Source: Micromonospora haikouensis
Lineage (GTDB): Bacteria > Actinomycetota > Actinomycetes > Mycobacteriales > Micromonosporaceae
DNA: 45,478 nucleotides
Direction of reading: 5' to 3'
NCBI RefSeq assembly: GCF_900091595.1
Contig: NZ_FMCW01000041.1
Coordinates: 1-45,478 of the forward strand
The notes beneath the pieces are model-generated. The model searched no databases, had not been told where the DNA came from, and was given only the letters and a program-made list of their open reading frames with translations. Below, in pieces: positions 1-9,400 of the stretch. The translations under genes and the position numbers were made by a program. The number at the start of each line of letters is the position of its first letter. The stretch's first letter is position 1.

Positions 1-1174
1 CCCAGCCGGCCTGCCGGCCGCCGACGCGTTCGGCGCGGATCTTCTCGAAGTAGCCGGAGCGGGCGTACGCGCCCATCGGGTCGGGGTCCAGGCCCGCGTC
101 GGCGCGCAGTTCGGCGAGCAGGGGCCGCACGTCGGTGTGGTAGGCGTCCATCAACACCGCGTTCGCCGCGAGCACGTCACCGGCGTCCTGAGCGGCCCGC
201 AGCGCAGCCCGGTCGACCAGCAGCGCCTTCGCGGTGGCCTCCTGCACGTTCATCACCGACCGGATGACCGCCGGGATCTTCGGCTCGATGTTGTGACACT
301 GATCGAGCATGAACGCGATGCCGGCCTCCGCACGCAGAGCGTCCGCGAGCACGATCTCGTGCATGATCCGGAACAGCTGAAACGGATCCGCCGCACCCAC
401 CATCAGATCGTCATCGGCATAGAACCGCGAGTTGAAGTCGAAACCACCCAACTTCCCGGCCCGCAGCAGAACCGCCACGATGAACTCGATGTTCGTCCCC
501 GGCGCATGATGCCCGGTGTCGATCACCACCTGCGCCTTCGGCCCAAGGGCGAGACAATGCGCATACGCGGTGCCCCAGTCCGGCACATCCGTGGCATAGA
601 ACGCCGGCTCGAACAACTTGTACTCCACCAACATCCGCTGGTCGTCCCCCAGCCGGTCGTACGTCTCCCGCAACGCCTCCGCCAACCGATCCTGCCGAGC
701 CCGCACATCGTCCTGACCCGGATAGTTGATGCCATCGGAGAACCACAACTTCAAATCCCGCGAACCAGTGGCGTCCATGACATCCACGCACTCCAACAGA
801 TGGGCGACCGCCTTACGGCGCACCACCGGATCGGGGTTGGTCACACTACCGAGCTTGAAGTCATCGTCCTGGAACACGTTGGCATTGACCGCACCAAGGA
901 CCACGCCCTGCTCCTTCGCGTGACGGGCCAGATCCGCATAGTCGTCCACCCGATCCCACGGAATGTGCAGAGCCACCGACGGGGCCACCCCGGTGAACCG
1001 GTGCACGACAGCCGCGTCGGCGACCTTCTCGTACGGATCCCGCGGCACACCCTCCTGCACGAACACCTTGAACCGCGTACCGGAATTGGCATACGCCCAA
1101 GAGGCCGTCTCGATGCGCTGGGCGCGCAGGGCCGCCGCCACCCGGGCCCGGGTGCTTGGGGACAACTCAGGCAT
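1..1174 (-). CDS. rhaI: L-rhamnose isomerase (TIM-barrel sugar isomerase), 3' end cut by window edge
   Basis: Converts L-rhamnose to L-rhamnulose, the first step of the phosphorylating rhamnose pathway in the cytoplasm. The frame is open from an ATG at 1174 to the left edge (391 codons seen), close to the usual length of the actinobacterial RhaI type, so only the stop and perhaps a few codons are missing. It begins MPELSPSTRARVAAALRAQR. Recognisable TIM-barrel xylose-isomerase-like segments with likely metal and substrate residues are DTGHHAPGTNIEF, FNSRFYADDDL and FMLDQCHNIEPK. The gene is divergent from a LacI-type regulator, and a perfect 12-bp palindrome lies about 100 nt upstream, so sugar-induced derepression is likely. 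Many codons end in T and TTG leucines are frequent, unlike the C-ending style of most neighbours. Family assignment is firm; substrate (rhamnose rather than a related deoxy sugar) is inferred from similarity. Confidence 0.85.
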   Translation of the reverse strand, partial: MPELSPSTRARVAAALRAQRIETASWAYANSGTRFKVFVQEGVPRDPYEKVADAAVVHRFTGVAPSVALHIPWDRVDDYADLARHAKEQGVVLGAVNANVFQDDDFKLGSVTNPDPVVRRKAVAHLLECVDVMDATGSRDLKLWFSDGINYPGQDDVRARQDRLAEALRETYDRLGDDQRMLVEYKLFEPAFYATDVPDWGTAYAHCLALGPKAQVVIDTGHHAPGTNIEFIVAVLLRAGKLGGFDFNSRFYADDDLMVGAADPFQLFRIMHEIVLADALRAEAGIAFMLDQCHNIEPKIPAVIRSVMNVQEATAKALLVDRAALRAAQDAGDVLAANAVLMDAYHTDVRPLLAELRADAGLDPDPMGAYARSGYFEKIRAERVGGRQAGW

Positions 1175-1272
1175 CGGGTGCCTCCCCCGGTGCGGGGGCG
1201 CCGGGGGATCCCGGGCCCGTCCCGGGCAGCAGCGGATTGACCACCATCGCTCCGATCTCGGCAAACGCGTCG

Positions 1273-1284
1273 TGAAACGTTTCA
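1273..1284. promoter_or_regulatory. Perfect LacI-family operator palindrome
   Basis: TGAAACGTTTCA is a perfect 12-bp palindrome with the central CG typical of LacI/GalR operators. It lies in the divergent gap between the rhamnose isomerase gene and the lacI-type gene, about 100 nt upstream of the isomerase start. The likely binder is the adjacent LacI-family protein (inference). Confidence 0.7.
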
Positions 1285-1392
1285 TACACCTGTTACGCTC
1301 ACGGTAGGTCGCCACGCACGGCACGTCAAGGAGTTCGGCCAACTCGCCCTGCGTGTAACCTGGGGGACGGCGTTTTCCCGCCCGACCGTAGT

Positions 1393-1404
1393 TGACACGT
1401 TTTA
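1393..1404. promoter_or_regulatory. Second, degenerate LacI-type operator
   Basis: TGACACGTTTTA matches the perfect palindrome at 1273-1284 at 10 of 12 positions. It sits 81 nt upstream of the lacI-type start, where it could mediate autoregulation or looping (120 bp between the two sites). Inference from similarity only. Confidence 0.45.
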
Positions 1405-1484
1405 GAAGGCGGCTCCCTGCCGGGGTCGCACCGGTGCCGCCGGCTGACGGCGACCGGCTGGCAAGGCGACGAGGAGCGAGGGCG

Positions 1485-2525
1485 ATGACGGCCAGCATCA
1501 AGGAGGTCGCGCGCCACGCCGGGGTGTCCATCGGCACGGTGAGCAACGTGCTGAACCGGCCCGACCTGGTCGCCGAGGCCACCCGGCGGCGCGTCCTGGA
1601 CGCCATCGCCGAGCTGGGGTACGTCCGCAACGACTCGGCGCGGCAGCTCCGCGCCGGGCGCAGCCGCCAGATCGCCATCGTGGTGCTCGACGTCACCAAC
1701 CCGTTCTTCACCGACGTGATCCGGGGCGCCGAGGCCGCCGTCGACAAGCACGGTGTGATGGTCGTCGTGTGCAACAGCGGCGACGACGACGAGCGCGAGC
1801 GCCGGCACCTGGAGCTGCTGGAGGAGCAGCGCGTACGCGGGGTGCTGATCACCCCCGTGGACGACTCGCGAGGCTCCCGGCTGGAGCAGCTCATCCGCCG
1901 GGGCACCCCCGTCGTGCTGGTGGACCGGGGAGCCGGCCGACACAGCCTGTGCTCGGTGGCGGTCGACGACGTGCTCGGCGGCCGCCTCGCCGGCGACCAC
2001 CTGGTCGAGCAGGGGCACCGGCGGATCGCCTTCGTCGGCGGCCCGCTCAGCATCGCGCAGGTCGCCGACCGGCGTGCGGGCGTCACCCAGGCGCTGGAGG
2101 GCAACGCGGAGCTGATCAACGTCGCGACCCCGAACCTGACCGTCGGCGCGGGCCGGTCCGCCGCCCGCGAGCTCACCGCCCTGCCCGCGGCCGACCGGCC
2201 CACCGCCGTGATGTGCGCCAACGACCTGATCGCCCTCGGCGTGCTCCAGGAGCTGACCCGGCAGGGCATCCGGGTCCCCCAGGACATCGCCATCGTCGGC
2301 TACGACGACATCGAGTACGCGGCCGCCGCGGCGGTGCCGCTGTCCTCGGTGCGGCAGCCCCGCGAGCAGCTCGGCCGCACGGCCGCCCAGTTGCTCCTGG
2401 AGGAGGTCGACAACGCCGGGCAGCACCAGCACCGGCACGTGGTCTTCCAGCCGGAGCTCGTCGTGCGGGAGTCCAGCGCACGGCCCGCGCGGCGGCGACC
2501 GCGGCAGCCGTCGATCGCCTCCTAG
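1485..2525 (+). CDS. LacI/GalR-family transcriptional regulator
   Basis: A 346-residue sugar-responsive repressor. The N-terminal LacI helix-turn-helix reads TASIKEVARHAGVSIGTVSN followed by VLNRP, the hinge-helix side. The rest is a periplasmic-binding-protein-like effector domain, with NPFFTDVIRGAE, FVGGPLSIAQVADR and the C-terminal IAIVGYDDIEYAAAAAVPLSSVRQP, the usual family ending. The ATG at 1485 is preceded by GAGGAG 8 nt upstream; an in-frame TTG at 1392 lacks this and falls in the operator region, so it was rejected. The gene is divergent from the rhamnose isomerase, which it probably controls together with itself through the two palindromes. The effector is likely rhamnose or a derivative, by context. 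It converges on nrdB with a 26-nt gap. Confidence 0.88.
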   Translation: MTASIKEVARHAGVSIGTVSNVLNRPDLVAEATRRRVLDAIAELGYVRNDSARQLRAGRSRQIAIVVLDVTNPFFTDVIRGAEAAVDKHGVMVVVCNSGDDDERERRHLELLEEQRVRGVLITPVDDSRGSRLEQLIRRGTPVVLVDRGAGRHSLCSVAVDDVLGGRLAGDHLVEQGHRRIAFVGGPLSIAQVADRRAGVTQALEGNAELINVATPNLTVGAGRSAARELTALPAADRPTAVMCANDLIALGVLQELTRQGIRVPQDIAIVGYDDIEYAAAAAVPLSSVRQPREQLGRTAAQLLLEEVDNAGQHQHRHVVFQPELVVRESSARPARRRPRQPSIAS

Positions 2526-2541
2526 CGGCGGTCGCCGCCGC
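2525..2541. terminator. Short GC hairpin between convergent lacI-type and nrdB genes
   Basis: A 7-bp GC-only stem with a 3-nt TCG loop (GCGGCGG / CCGCCGC) sits in the 26-nt gap between two convergent stops. No T-tract is seen, as is common in actinomycetes. Possible bidirectional terminator. Confidence 0.35.
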
Positions 2542-2551
2542 GCAGGCCCGG

Positions 2552-3592
2552 TCAGAAGTCCTCGTCGAAGCCGACCGTGCCGGTCACCCCCACCTGGTAG
2601 GCCGACACCCGTCGTTCGAAGAAGTTCGACAGCTCCTGCACGTCCTGCAGCTCCATGAACGCGAACGGGTTGCGGCTGTGGTACATCGGCTTGATGCCGA
2701 GCGTGGCCAGCCGCCGGTCGGCCACGTGCTGCAGGTACTCGCGCATGTCGGCCAGCGACAGCCCGGACACCCCCTGCTCCAGCAGGTCGGCGGCGAACTG
2801 CACCTCGCACTCCACGGCCTCGGCCAGCATCTGCCGCACCTGCCGTTCCAGCTCCGCGTCGAACAGCTCCGGCTCCTCGGCGCGTACGGTGTCCACCACG
2901 TCGAAGGCGAACTCCATGTGCATCGACTCGTCGCGGAACACCCAGTTGGTGCCGGACGCCAGCCCGTGCAGCAGCCCCCGGGAGCGCAGGAAGTACACGT
3001 AGGCGAAGGCGCCGTAGAAGAACAGCCCCTCGATGCAGGCGGCGAAGCAGATCAGGTTGAGCAGGAACGCCCGCCGGTCCTCGCGCGTCCGCAGCTCCCG
3101 CAGGTCGTGGATCGAGTTGATCCAGGTGAAGCAGAACTCGGCCTTGCGGGCGATCGACGGGATGTTCTCCACCGCCGCGAACGCCGCGAACCGTTCCCGC
3201 TCGTCCGGCACGTAGGTGTCCAGCAGGTTGAGGTAGAACTGGACGTGCACCGCCTCCTCGAACAGCTGCCGGGACAGGTAGAGCCGGCCCTCCGGGGAGT
3301 TGACGTGCTGGTAGAGGTTGAGCACGAGGTTGTTGGCGACGATCGTGTCGCCGGTGGCGAAGAACGCGACCAGCCGGGACACCAGGTGCTGCTCCGCCGG
3401 GGAGAGCCGGGCGAGGTCGGCGAGGTCGGAGTGCAGGTCGACCTCCTCGACGGTCCAGGTGTTCTTGATCGCGTCCTTGAACCGGTCGAAGAACCGGGGG
3501 TAGCGCATCGGCCGCAGGGTCAGGTCCATCCCGGGGTCGAGCAGCAGGTGCCGCTGGCCGGCGGTGGAGCGGGGTTCGGAAACGGTCGTCAC
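2552..3592 (-). CDS. nrdB: Ribonucleoside-diphosphate reductase class Ia, beta (radical) subunit
   Basis: This is the small subunit that houses the dinuclear metal centre and tyrosyl radical which start ribonucleotide reduction in NrdA. It has 346 residues. The ligand and radical pattern of the family is complete by eye: D82 (FFATGD), E113 and H116 with radical Y120 (EAVHVQFY), E188 (CIEGLFF), and E222 and H225 (DESMHMEF). The C-terminal tail ends GFDEDF, the flexible peptide that docks on NrdA. The GTG start at 3592 overlaps the nrdA stop by 4 nt (GTGA), so translation is coupled. Other in-frame starts farther upstream would lie inside nrdA and were rejected. Transcription is from the nrdA promoter, under the cobalamin riboswitch and NrdR boxes. 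No nrdS-like gene follows, unlike the Streptomyces nrdABS arrangement; the next gene is the convergent lacI-type regulator. Confidence 0.95.
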   Translation of the reverse strand: MTTVSEPRSTAGQRHLLLDPGMDLTLRPMRYPRFFDRFKDAIKNTWTVEEVDLHSDLADLARLSPAEQHLVSRLVAFFATGDTIVANNLVLNLYQHVNSPEGRLYLSRQLFEEAVHVQFYLNLLDTYVPDERERFAAFAAVENIPSIARKAEFCFTWINSIHDLRELRTREDRRAFLLNLICFAACIEGLFFYGAFAYVYFLRSRGLLHGLASGTNWVFRDESMHMEFAFDVVDTVRAEEPELFDAELERQVRQMLAEAVECEVQFAADLLEQGVSGLSLADMREYLQHVADRRLATLGIKPMYHSRNPFAFMELQDVQELSNFFERRVSAYQVGVTGTVGFDEDF

Positions 3593-5964
3593 TGGCACGC
3601 CTCGCAGCTCTCGGGGTTCTCCAGGGAGCAGGCCAACGCCTCGTCGGCGCTCACGGCGACGGCCGGCCCGGCGGCCGGGGTGACGGCGACGGTGGCCTGC
3701 TGGATGCGGGTCGCGGGACGCGAGCGCAGGTAGTAGGTGGTCTTGAGCCCGGACTTCCAGGCGTACAGGTACATCGAGGAGAGCTTGCCGATGGTCGGCG
3801 CGCTCAGGAACAGGTTGAGCGACTGCGACTGGTCGACGTACGGGGCGCGGGCGGCGGCCAGGTCGATCAGCGCGCGCTGCGGCAGCTCCCACGCCGTGCG
3901 GAACAGGCTCCGCACCGCCTCGGGCAGCTCGGTGACGCCCTGCACCGAGCCCTCGTCCCGCTTGATCCGCTCGCGGATCGCCGGGGTCCACAGCCCGCGC
4001 GCCTTCAGCTCACGGACCAGGTACGTGTTGACCTGGAGGAACTCGCCGGACATGGTCTCGCGCTTGAACAGGTTGGACACCTGGGGCTCGATGCACTCGT
4101 AGCAGCCGGCGATCGAGGCGATGGTGGCGGTCGGCGCGATCGCGACCAGCAGCGAGTTGCGCAGGCCGTGCGCGGCGATCCGCGCGCGCAGCGCGGCCCA
4201 CCGCGACGGCTGCGTGACCCGCGCTCCCCACAGGTCCGGGTGCAGCTCGCCCTTGGCGGCCCGGGTCTGGGCGTACGCCGGGTGCGGGCCGAACCGCTCG
4301 GCGAGCCCGGCGGAGGTCTCCAGCGCGGTCAGGAAGATCTCCTCCTGCACCCGGGTCGACAGCTCGCGGGCCTCGGGCGAGTCGAACGGCAGGCGCAGGG
4401 TGAACAGCGCGTCCTGCAAGCCCATCAGCCCGAGCCCGACCGGCCGCCAGCGCGGGTTCGACGCCGCCGCCTGCTCGGCCGGGTAGTAGTTGATGTCGAT
4501 CACCCGGTCGAGGAACACCACCGCCGTGCGGACGGTCGCGCGCAGCCGGTCCCAGTCGACGCCGTCGGCACCCACGTGCGCGCCCAGGTTGACCGAGCCG
4601 AGGTTGCACACCGCCGTCTCGGCGTCGTCGTTGACCTCCAGGATCTCGGTGCACAGGTTCGACAGGTGGATCACGTTGCCCGGCTCGCCGGTCTGGTTGG
4701 ACAGCCGGTTGGACGCGTCCTTGAACGTCATCCACCCGTTGCCGGTCTGCGCGAGCGTGCGCATCATCCGCCCGTACAGGTCGCGGGCCCGGACCGTGCG
4801 GACGGCCTTCTTCTCCGCCGCCCGGTACGCGGAGTCGAACGCCTCGCCGTACAGGTCGGGCAGCTCGGGGGCGTCGGACGGGTCGATCAGCGACCAGTCG
4901 CCGTCGGCCTCGACCCGGCGCATGAACTCGTCCGGGATCCAGTTGGCCAGGTTCAGGTTGTGGGTGCGCCGGGACTCCTCGCCGGTGTTGTCCCGCAGCT
5001 CCAGGAACTCCTCGACGTCCGGGTGCCACGGCTCCAGGTAGACGCAGGCCGCGCCCTTGCGCCGGCCGCCCTGGTTGACCGCCGCCACCCCGGCGTCGAG
5101 CGTCTTGAGGAACGGCACGATCCCGTTCGAGCGCCCGTTGGTGCCCCGGATCAACGCGCCCCGGCCGCGCACCCGCGACCAGGAGATGCCGATACCGCCG
5201 GAGAACTTCGACAGCTTCGCCACCTGGTGGTAGCGCTCGTAGATGGAGTCGAGTTCGTCGCGCGGCGAGTCGACCAGGAAGCACGACGACATCTGGGTGT
5301 GCCGGGTGCCGGAGTTGAACAGCGTCGGCGAGCTGGGCAGGTACGCCAGGGCGGACATCAGGCGGTAGAAGTCGACCGCCTCCCCCGCCGTCTGCGACAG
5401 CCCGCAGGCCACCCGCAGCAGCCAGTACTGCGGCGTCTCCACCACGAGCCGGGTCTGCGGGTGCCGCAGCAGGTAACGGTCGGCGACCGTACGCAGGCCG
5501 AAGTACTCGAACCGCAGGTCCCCGGCCGGGTCGACGGCGTCGTCCAGCTCGCGGGCGTGGGCGGCCACGAAGGCGGCCGTGCCGTCGCCGATCAGGCCCA
5601 GGCCGTGGGCGTACCGGATGGACTGGCTGAAGCTGTCCACCTCCTGCCCGCGGACCTCCTCGGCCACGTACGCGGCCAGCAGCCGCGCCGCCAGCTTCGA
5701 GTACTGCGGTTCCTCGCCGATCAGCTCCGCCGCCGTCTGGATCGACAGCTTGTCCAGCTCGGCCGTGGTCGCCCCGTCGTACAGGCCGCTGATCGTCTTC
5801 GTCGCCACCCGCAGCGGGTCGACCTCGTCCAGGTCGGCGACCCAGCGCTGCACCGCCTCGACGATCTTGTTGACGTCCACCGGCTCGGTGTCGCCGTCCC
5901 GCTTACGGACCTGCATGACGTGCCGGCGTTGCCCCGGCCCCGCCTGCTCGCGCGTCGCGCTCAT
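3589..5964 (-). CDS. nrdA: Ribonucleoside-diphosphate reductase class Ia, alpha (catalytic) subunit
   Basis: The large subunit, 791 residues, reduces ribonucleoside diphosphates for DNA synthesis. An N-terminal ATP-cone (about residues 17-105, from MQVRKRDG) gives dATP/ATP activity control. Catalytic residues are visible: C228 (SSCFLVDSP) and C453 (AVCNLGSVNLG) as the reducing thiol pair; N436, thiyl C438 and E440 in SNLCTEI; and the Tyr-Tyr radical relay in KTTYYLRSR. The C-terminus ends SCEACQ, giving the CxxC pair that is re-reduced by thioredoxin. The ATG at 5964 is preceded by GAGGAGG with a 6-nt gap; the upstream in-frame TTG at 5979 overlaps that ribosome site and was rejected. The long leader carries a cobalamin riboswitch, which fits a B12-independent enzyme kept off when a B12-dependent class II reductase can work. 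Confidence 0.95.
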   Translation of the reverse strand: MSATREQAGPGQRRHVMQVRKRDGDTEPVDVNKIVEAVQRWVADLDEVDPLRVATKTISGLYDGATTAELDKLSIQTAAELIGEEPQYSKLAARLLAAYVAEEVRGQEVDSFSQSIRYAHGLGLIGDGTAAFVAAHARELDDAVDPAGDLRFEYFGLRTVADRYLLRHPQTRLVVETPQYWLLRVACGLSQTAGEAVDFYRLMSALAYLPSSPTLFNSGTRHTQMSSCFLVDSPRDELDSIYERYHQVAKLSKFSGGIGISWSRVRGRGALIRGTNGRSNGIVPFLKTLDAGVAAVNQGGRRKGAACVYLEPWHPDVEEFLELRDNTGEESRRTHNLNLANWIPDEFMRRVEADGDWSLIDPSDAPELPDLYGEAFDSAYRAAEKKAVRTVRARDLYGRMMRTLAQTGNGWMTFKDASNRLSNQTGEPGNVIHLSNLCTEILEVNDDAETAVCNLGSVNLGAHVGADGVDWDRLRATVRTAVVFLDRVIDINYYPAEQAAASNPRWRPVGLGLMGLQDALFTLRLPFDSPEARELSTRVQEEIFLTALETSAGLAERFGPHPAYAQTRAAKGELHPDLWGARVTQPSRWAALRARIAAHGLRNSLLVAIAPTATIASIAGCYECIEPQVSNLFKRETMSGEFLQVNTYLVRELKARGLWTPAIRERIKRDEGSVQGVTELPEAVRSLFRTAWELPQRALIDLAAARAPYVDQSQSLNLFLSAPTIGKLSSMYLYAWKSGLKTTYYLRSRPATRIQQATVAVTPAAGPAVAVSADEALACSLENPESCEACQ

Positions 5965-6090
5965 GTTCGCCCTCCTCAAGCCCGTCCCCGAGGTCGAGGG
6001 CGCGCGGGAGGACGCCGCCGGCCGCCCGACGGCACACTCTGCCGTGACTGGCCAGCTGATGGCGTCGGCCGTCCCACGCGGCCTTCGACC

Positions 6091-6111
6091 GCCGCACGCG
6101 TCGCGTGCGGC
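6091..6111 (-). promoter_or_regulatory. Leader hairpin just 3' of the cobalamin aptamer
   Basis: A perfect 9-bp stem (GCCGCACGC / GCGTGCGGC) with a 3-nt loop follows the B12 box by a few nucleotides in the nrdA leader RNA. It could be part of the expression platform (attenuator or anti-element); that role is inference. About 125 nt remain between it and the nrdA start. Confidence 0.45.
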
Positions 6112-6276
6112 ACGCTGGCAGGTCTTCGGACTCGCGGGCGTCGTGCTCGGTGCCTACTGGCCGTCGCTTCCCAGGCCCGGCCGGACCCAGTGCTTCGTTG
6201 ACGGCGGTCGTTCCCACTCACCGCTGCGGGGCAGCCCCGGAATCACACCGGGTTCCCTCTTGCCTCGACCACCGTG
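6112..6276 (-). ncRNA. Cobalamin (B12) riboswitch in the nrdA leader
   Basis: Read on the minus strand, the leader carries the conserved order of a cobalamin aptamer: a 5' segment GAGGCAAGAGGGAACCCGG, then GATTCCGGGGCTGCCCCGC and AGCGGTGAGTGGGAACGA, and at the 3' side the B12 box GAGTCCGAAGACCTGCC at 6133-6117. It lies between the NrdR boxes and the nrdA start, in sense orientation. In Streptomyces, B12 riboswitches repress the class Ia nrdABS operon when B12 is available, and the same control is expected here. The boundaries are approximate because the outer stem was not folded. Confidence 0.92.
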
Positions 6277-6303
6277 GACCGATGGCCGAACCAGCTACGG
6301 GTG

Positions 6304-6319
6304 ACACCATATATGGGCG
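6304..6319. promoter_or_regulatory. NrdR box 1
   Basis: ACACCATATATGGGCG resembles the NrdR consensus ACACWATATATWGTGT, strongest in the left half and central ATATAT core. It is paired with a second box starting 32 bp away, the three-helical-turn spacing typical for NrdR. It lies upstream of the riboswitch, at the presumed nrdAB promoter. Confidence 0.75.
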
Positions 6320-6335
6320 CAAGGCGAAGACGGCA

Positions 6336-6351
6336 ACACCAGATGATGTGT
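6336..6351. promoter_or_regulatory. NrdR box 2
   Basis: ACACCAGATGATGTGT matches the NrdR consensus well at both ends (ACAC and GTGT) with two changes in the core. It starts 32 bp from box 1. Together they predict NrdR (ATP/dATP-sensing) repression of nrdAB. Confidence 0.75.
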
Positions 6352-6426
6352 CGGGCGAGTCGCCGCTCAGCGTGACCTTCCCCTCGCACCGGGTGAGCGG
6401 CGACTGCGGGCCACCCGCCGGACGAC

Positions 6427-6456
6427 GGGCCAGCCCGCAGGTGCGCGGGCTGGCCC
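6427..6456. terminator. Strong hairpin terminator after the GH2 gene
   Basis: Perfect 12-bp stem GGGCCAGCCCGC / GCGGGCTGGCCC with a 6-nt loop, 20 nt past the GH2 stop. It separates the GH2 transcript from the nrdAB control region. No T-run is present. Confidence 0.75.
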
Positions 6457-6476
6457 GGATCCGGGTTTGCGGCCGG

Positions 6477-9400
6477 CTAGGAGGTCTTCAGGCTCCACTG
6501 CTGGTTCGCGCCGCCGTTGCACGACCACAGGACGATCTTCGTGCCGTTGGCGGTGGCGGCGCCGCTGGCGTCCAGGCAGAGCCCCGACGCGACGCCCGTG
6601 ATGGTGCCGTTGGCTTTGACGTTCCACCGCTGGTTGCTGCCGCCGCCGCAGTCGAAGAGCTGCACCTGGGTGCCGTTGGTCGTCGTCGAGTTCGGCACGT
6701 CCACGCAGCGGTTGGACTGGGTGCCGACGATGGTGCCCTGCTGGCCGTTCCCGCCGTTCGCCGGGGGCGGCGGCGCCACCACGGCCGGCGCGGCCGACAC
6801 GACGGTGGCCCGGTCCAGCGCGACGGAGCCGTTGCCGACGACCCGCACCCGCACGACGTGTTGCCCCTGGGTGAGGGTGGCGCTGTTGAACAGCGCCACG
6901 TTGCCGCGGCGGGCGGACGCCTGGAAGCTGACCGTCTGCTCCGGACCACCGTCGACCGAGACGGCGGCCGAGCCGTGCGACGGGTCCTGCACCCCGAACA
7001 GCACCACGCGGTTGCCGGTGACGGTGAGGGTGGCCGTGTCGCCGGCCGTGCCGCTGCGGGTGTAGTCCTTGCTGAAGGTCTGGTTGTCCCCGACGGCCTG
7101 CCAGCTGCCCGCGTAGACGAAGCTCTGCCGGTCGTTGACGTCGACCGGGAAGCCGAACGTGTACGCGCCGCTGGTCGGCACGATCGGGTCGGTGAACGCG
7201 GTCGTGTTCACGGTGACGTTCGCCGACGTCAGGCCCGGCGCCGACGCCGTCAGCGTCACCGCGCCCGTCTGGCCCAGCGCGCTCTTGAGATACACCGCGC
7301 CGGTGCCGGCCTCCAGGGCCAGCGGGCTCTCCCCCACGACCGCCCCGGGCCCGGTGACGCTGAACGACACGGGGGCGCTGTTGGTGGGTACCACCTGGTT
7401 GTTGCTGTCGAGGGCCTTGACCACGACGCGGGTCATGTCCCCGCCGTCGGCCTTGATCGCGGAGTCGTCGGCCGTCAGCGTCAGCCGGGTCGCCGCGCCC
7501 GGGGTGTGGCGGGTGTCGGTGGCCACGACCTGCCCGCCGATCCAGCAGTCGGCGCGCAGCTGCCCGCTGCTCACGGTGATCCCGGTGAACTGGAACATCG
7601 GGTGCGGCAGGCTCGTGTACGCGTTGGGGTTGATGCGTCCCCGGGACGCGCCGTTGACGAACAGCTCGACCTGCTGGCAGTTGCCGCCGACGTAGACGGT
7701 GCCGCTGGAGACGCCGGGCGTCCACTGGCTGGCGATCGACACGTACGGCCCGTACAGCGCCGGGTCGCGCTGCGAGGCGTACGCGGCGGCGGCGATCTTC
7801 GGGATCCGGAAGATGTCCGAGACACCGTGGTAGCAGGTGTAGTCCTGGCAGGACGGCGGGGTGACGAACGTGGTGTTGTAGTCGAAGGCCGCCCAGCCCA
7901 GCGCGCCGGCCATGTTCGACCTGCCGGCGGCGGTGTTCTGCACGTTGAGGTGCACCCGCATCGTGTTGACCTGCGTCTGCTCCGGGTCCCACGACTTGTG
8001 CGGGGAGGTGTGCCCGACCGCCTCGGTGACCAGCCACGGCAGCACGGTCGGCGCTTCGGCGGTGCCGGAGAAGTCGTTGTAGGTGTAGACGTCCTCCAGC
8101 AGCTCGCTGCCCTTGAAGTTGCGCACGCCGCCGGTGGGACGCGACGGGTCGAGCTGCCGGGCCAGGTTGTTGGTGCGGGTGTAGAAGTTGTGGTTGTCGC
8201 CGGACTCGTTGATCCGCACCCCCCACAGCACGACCGACGGGTGGTTGCGGTCGCGCATCACCATCTCGCGGACGTTCTCCACCGCGATGTCCTGCCAGGC
8301 GGTGTTGCCGATGTGCTGCCAGCCGGGGATCTCCTCCATGACCAGCAGGCCGATCTCGTCGGCGCGGTCGAGGAACTCCGGGGCCTGCGGGTAGTGCGAG
8401 GTCCGCACGATGTTCGCGCCGAGTTCGTACTTGATGATGTCGGCGTCCTTGGCCTGGAGCCGGTTGGGCGCGGCCCGGCCGATGTAGGGGTAGGACTCGT
8501 GCCGGTTGAGCCCGCGCAGCTTCAGCGCCTGACCGTTGATGTAGAACTTGCCGTCGCTCTTGTTGAACTGGATGCTCCGGATGCCGATCCGGGTCTTGTG
8601 CTCGTCCACGTAGGTGGAGCCGTCGCGCACCTGCGTGTAGACGGTGTAGAGGTACGGGCGGTCCGGGTGCCAGGCGGTGGGGTTGGCGATCGTGCTGGTG
8701 TTGTAGGCGAACTCGACGGCCGACTGCGCGCCGATGGTCTGGGTGGCCGTGCCGGTGGCCACGACGTTGTTGGTGGCGTCGACGACCTGGGTGACGACGG
8801 TGACCGACCGGGACTGGGCGCTGTCGTTGCGCACCCGGGTCCGCGCGTTGACCGTGTTGGTGTTGGGGGTGGTGAGGTACGTCCAGTCCACGTGCACCGG
8901 GTCGGCGACGATCATGTTGACGTCGCGGACGATCCCGCCCCAGACGTAGTAGTCGATCGCGCCGCCCTCCGGCGGGATGTCGTTGCGGGTCATGGAGTCG
9001 ACCTTCACCGCGATGACGTTGTCGGCGCCGCCGATGGTGAGGTACGGCGTGACGTCGTACGTGAAGGAGGTGTAGGCGCCCTTGTGCTGGCCGACGAAGG
9101 TGCCGTTGACGTAGACGTCGGCGACCTTCGCGACGCCCTGGAACTCGACGGCGATCCGGCGGCCGGAGTACTGGGTGGGCAGCGTGAAGTGGCGGCGGTA
9201 CCACGAGGCGGGCACCTCGAAGTCGCCCTTGGGGAAGCCCTTGTGCGGGTGGGTCCGGTAGTAGGGCAGGGTCACGGGGACGAACCCGCTCTCGTCGAGC
9301 CCCACGGCCTGCCCGGCGCCGCCGGGCACGTCACCGGAGAACAGCCAGTTGGTGTTGAAGTTGAGCACGGACCGGTTGGACCCCTGCGGAACGTAGGGGG

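Noticed and set aside
137..1240. Plus-strand open frame over the rhamnose isomerase
   Set aside because: No domain, His/Arg-rich shadow composition; the minus frame is a clear isomerase that is open to the window edge.
1392..1484. Extended start for the LacI-type regulator
   Set aside because: The TTG at 1392 lies in the operator copy, has no ribosome site, and adds residues before the canonical HTH start.
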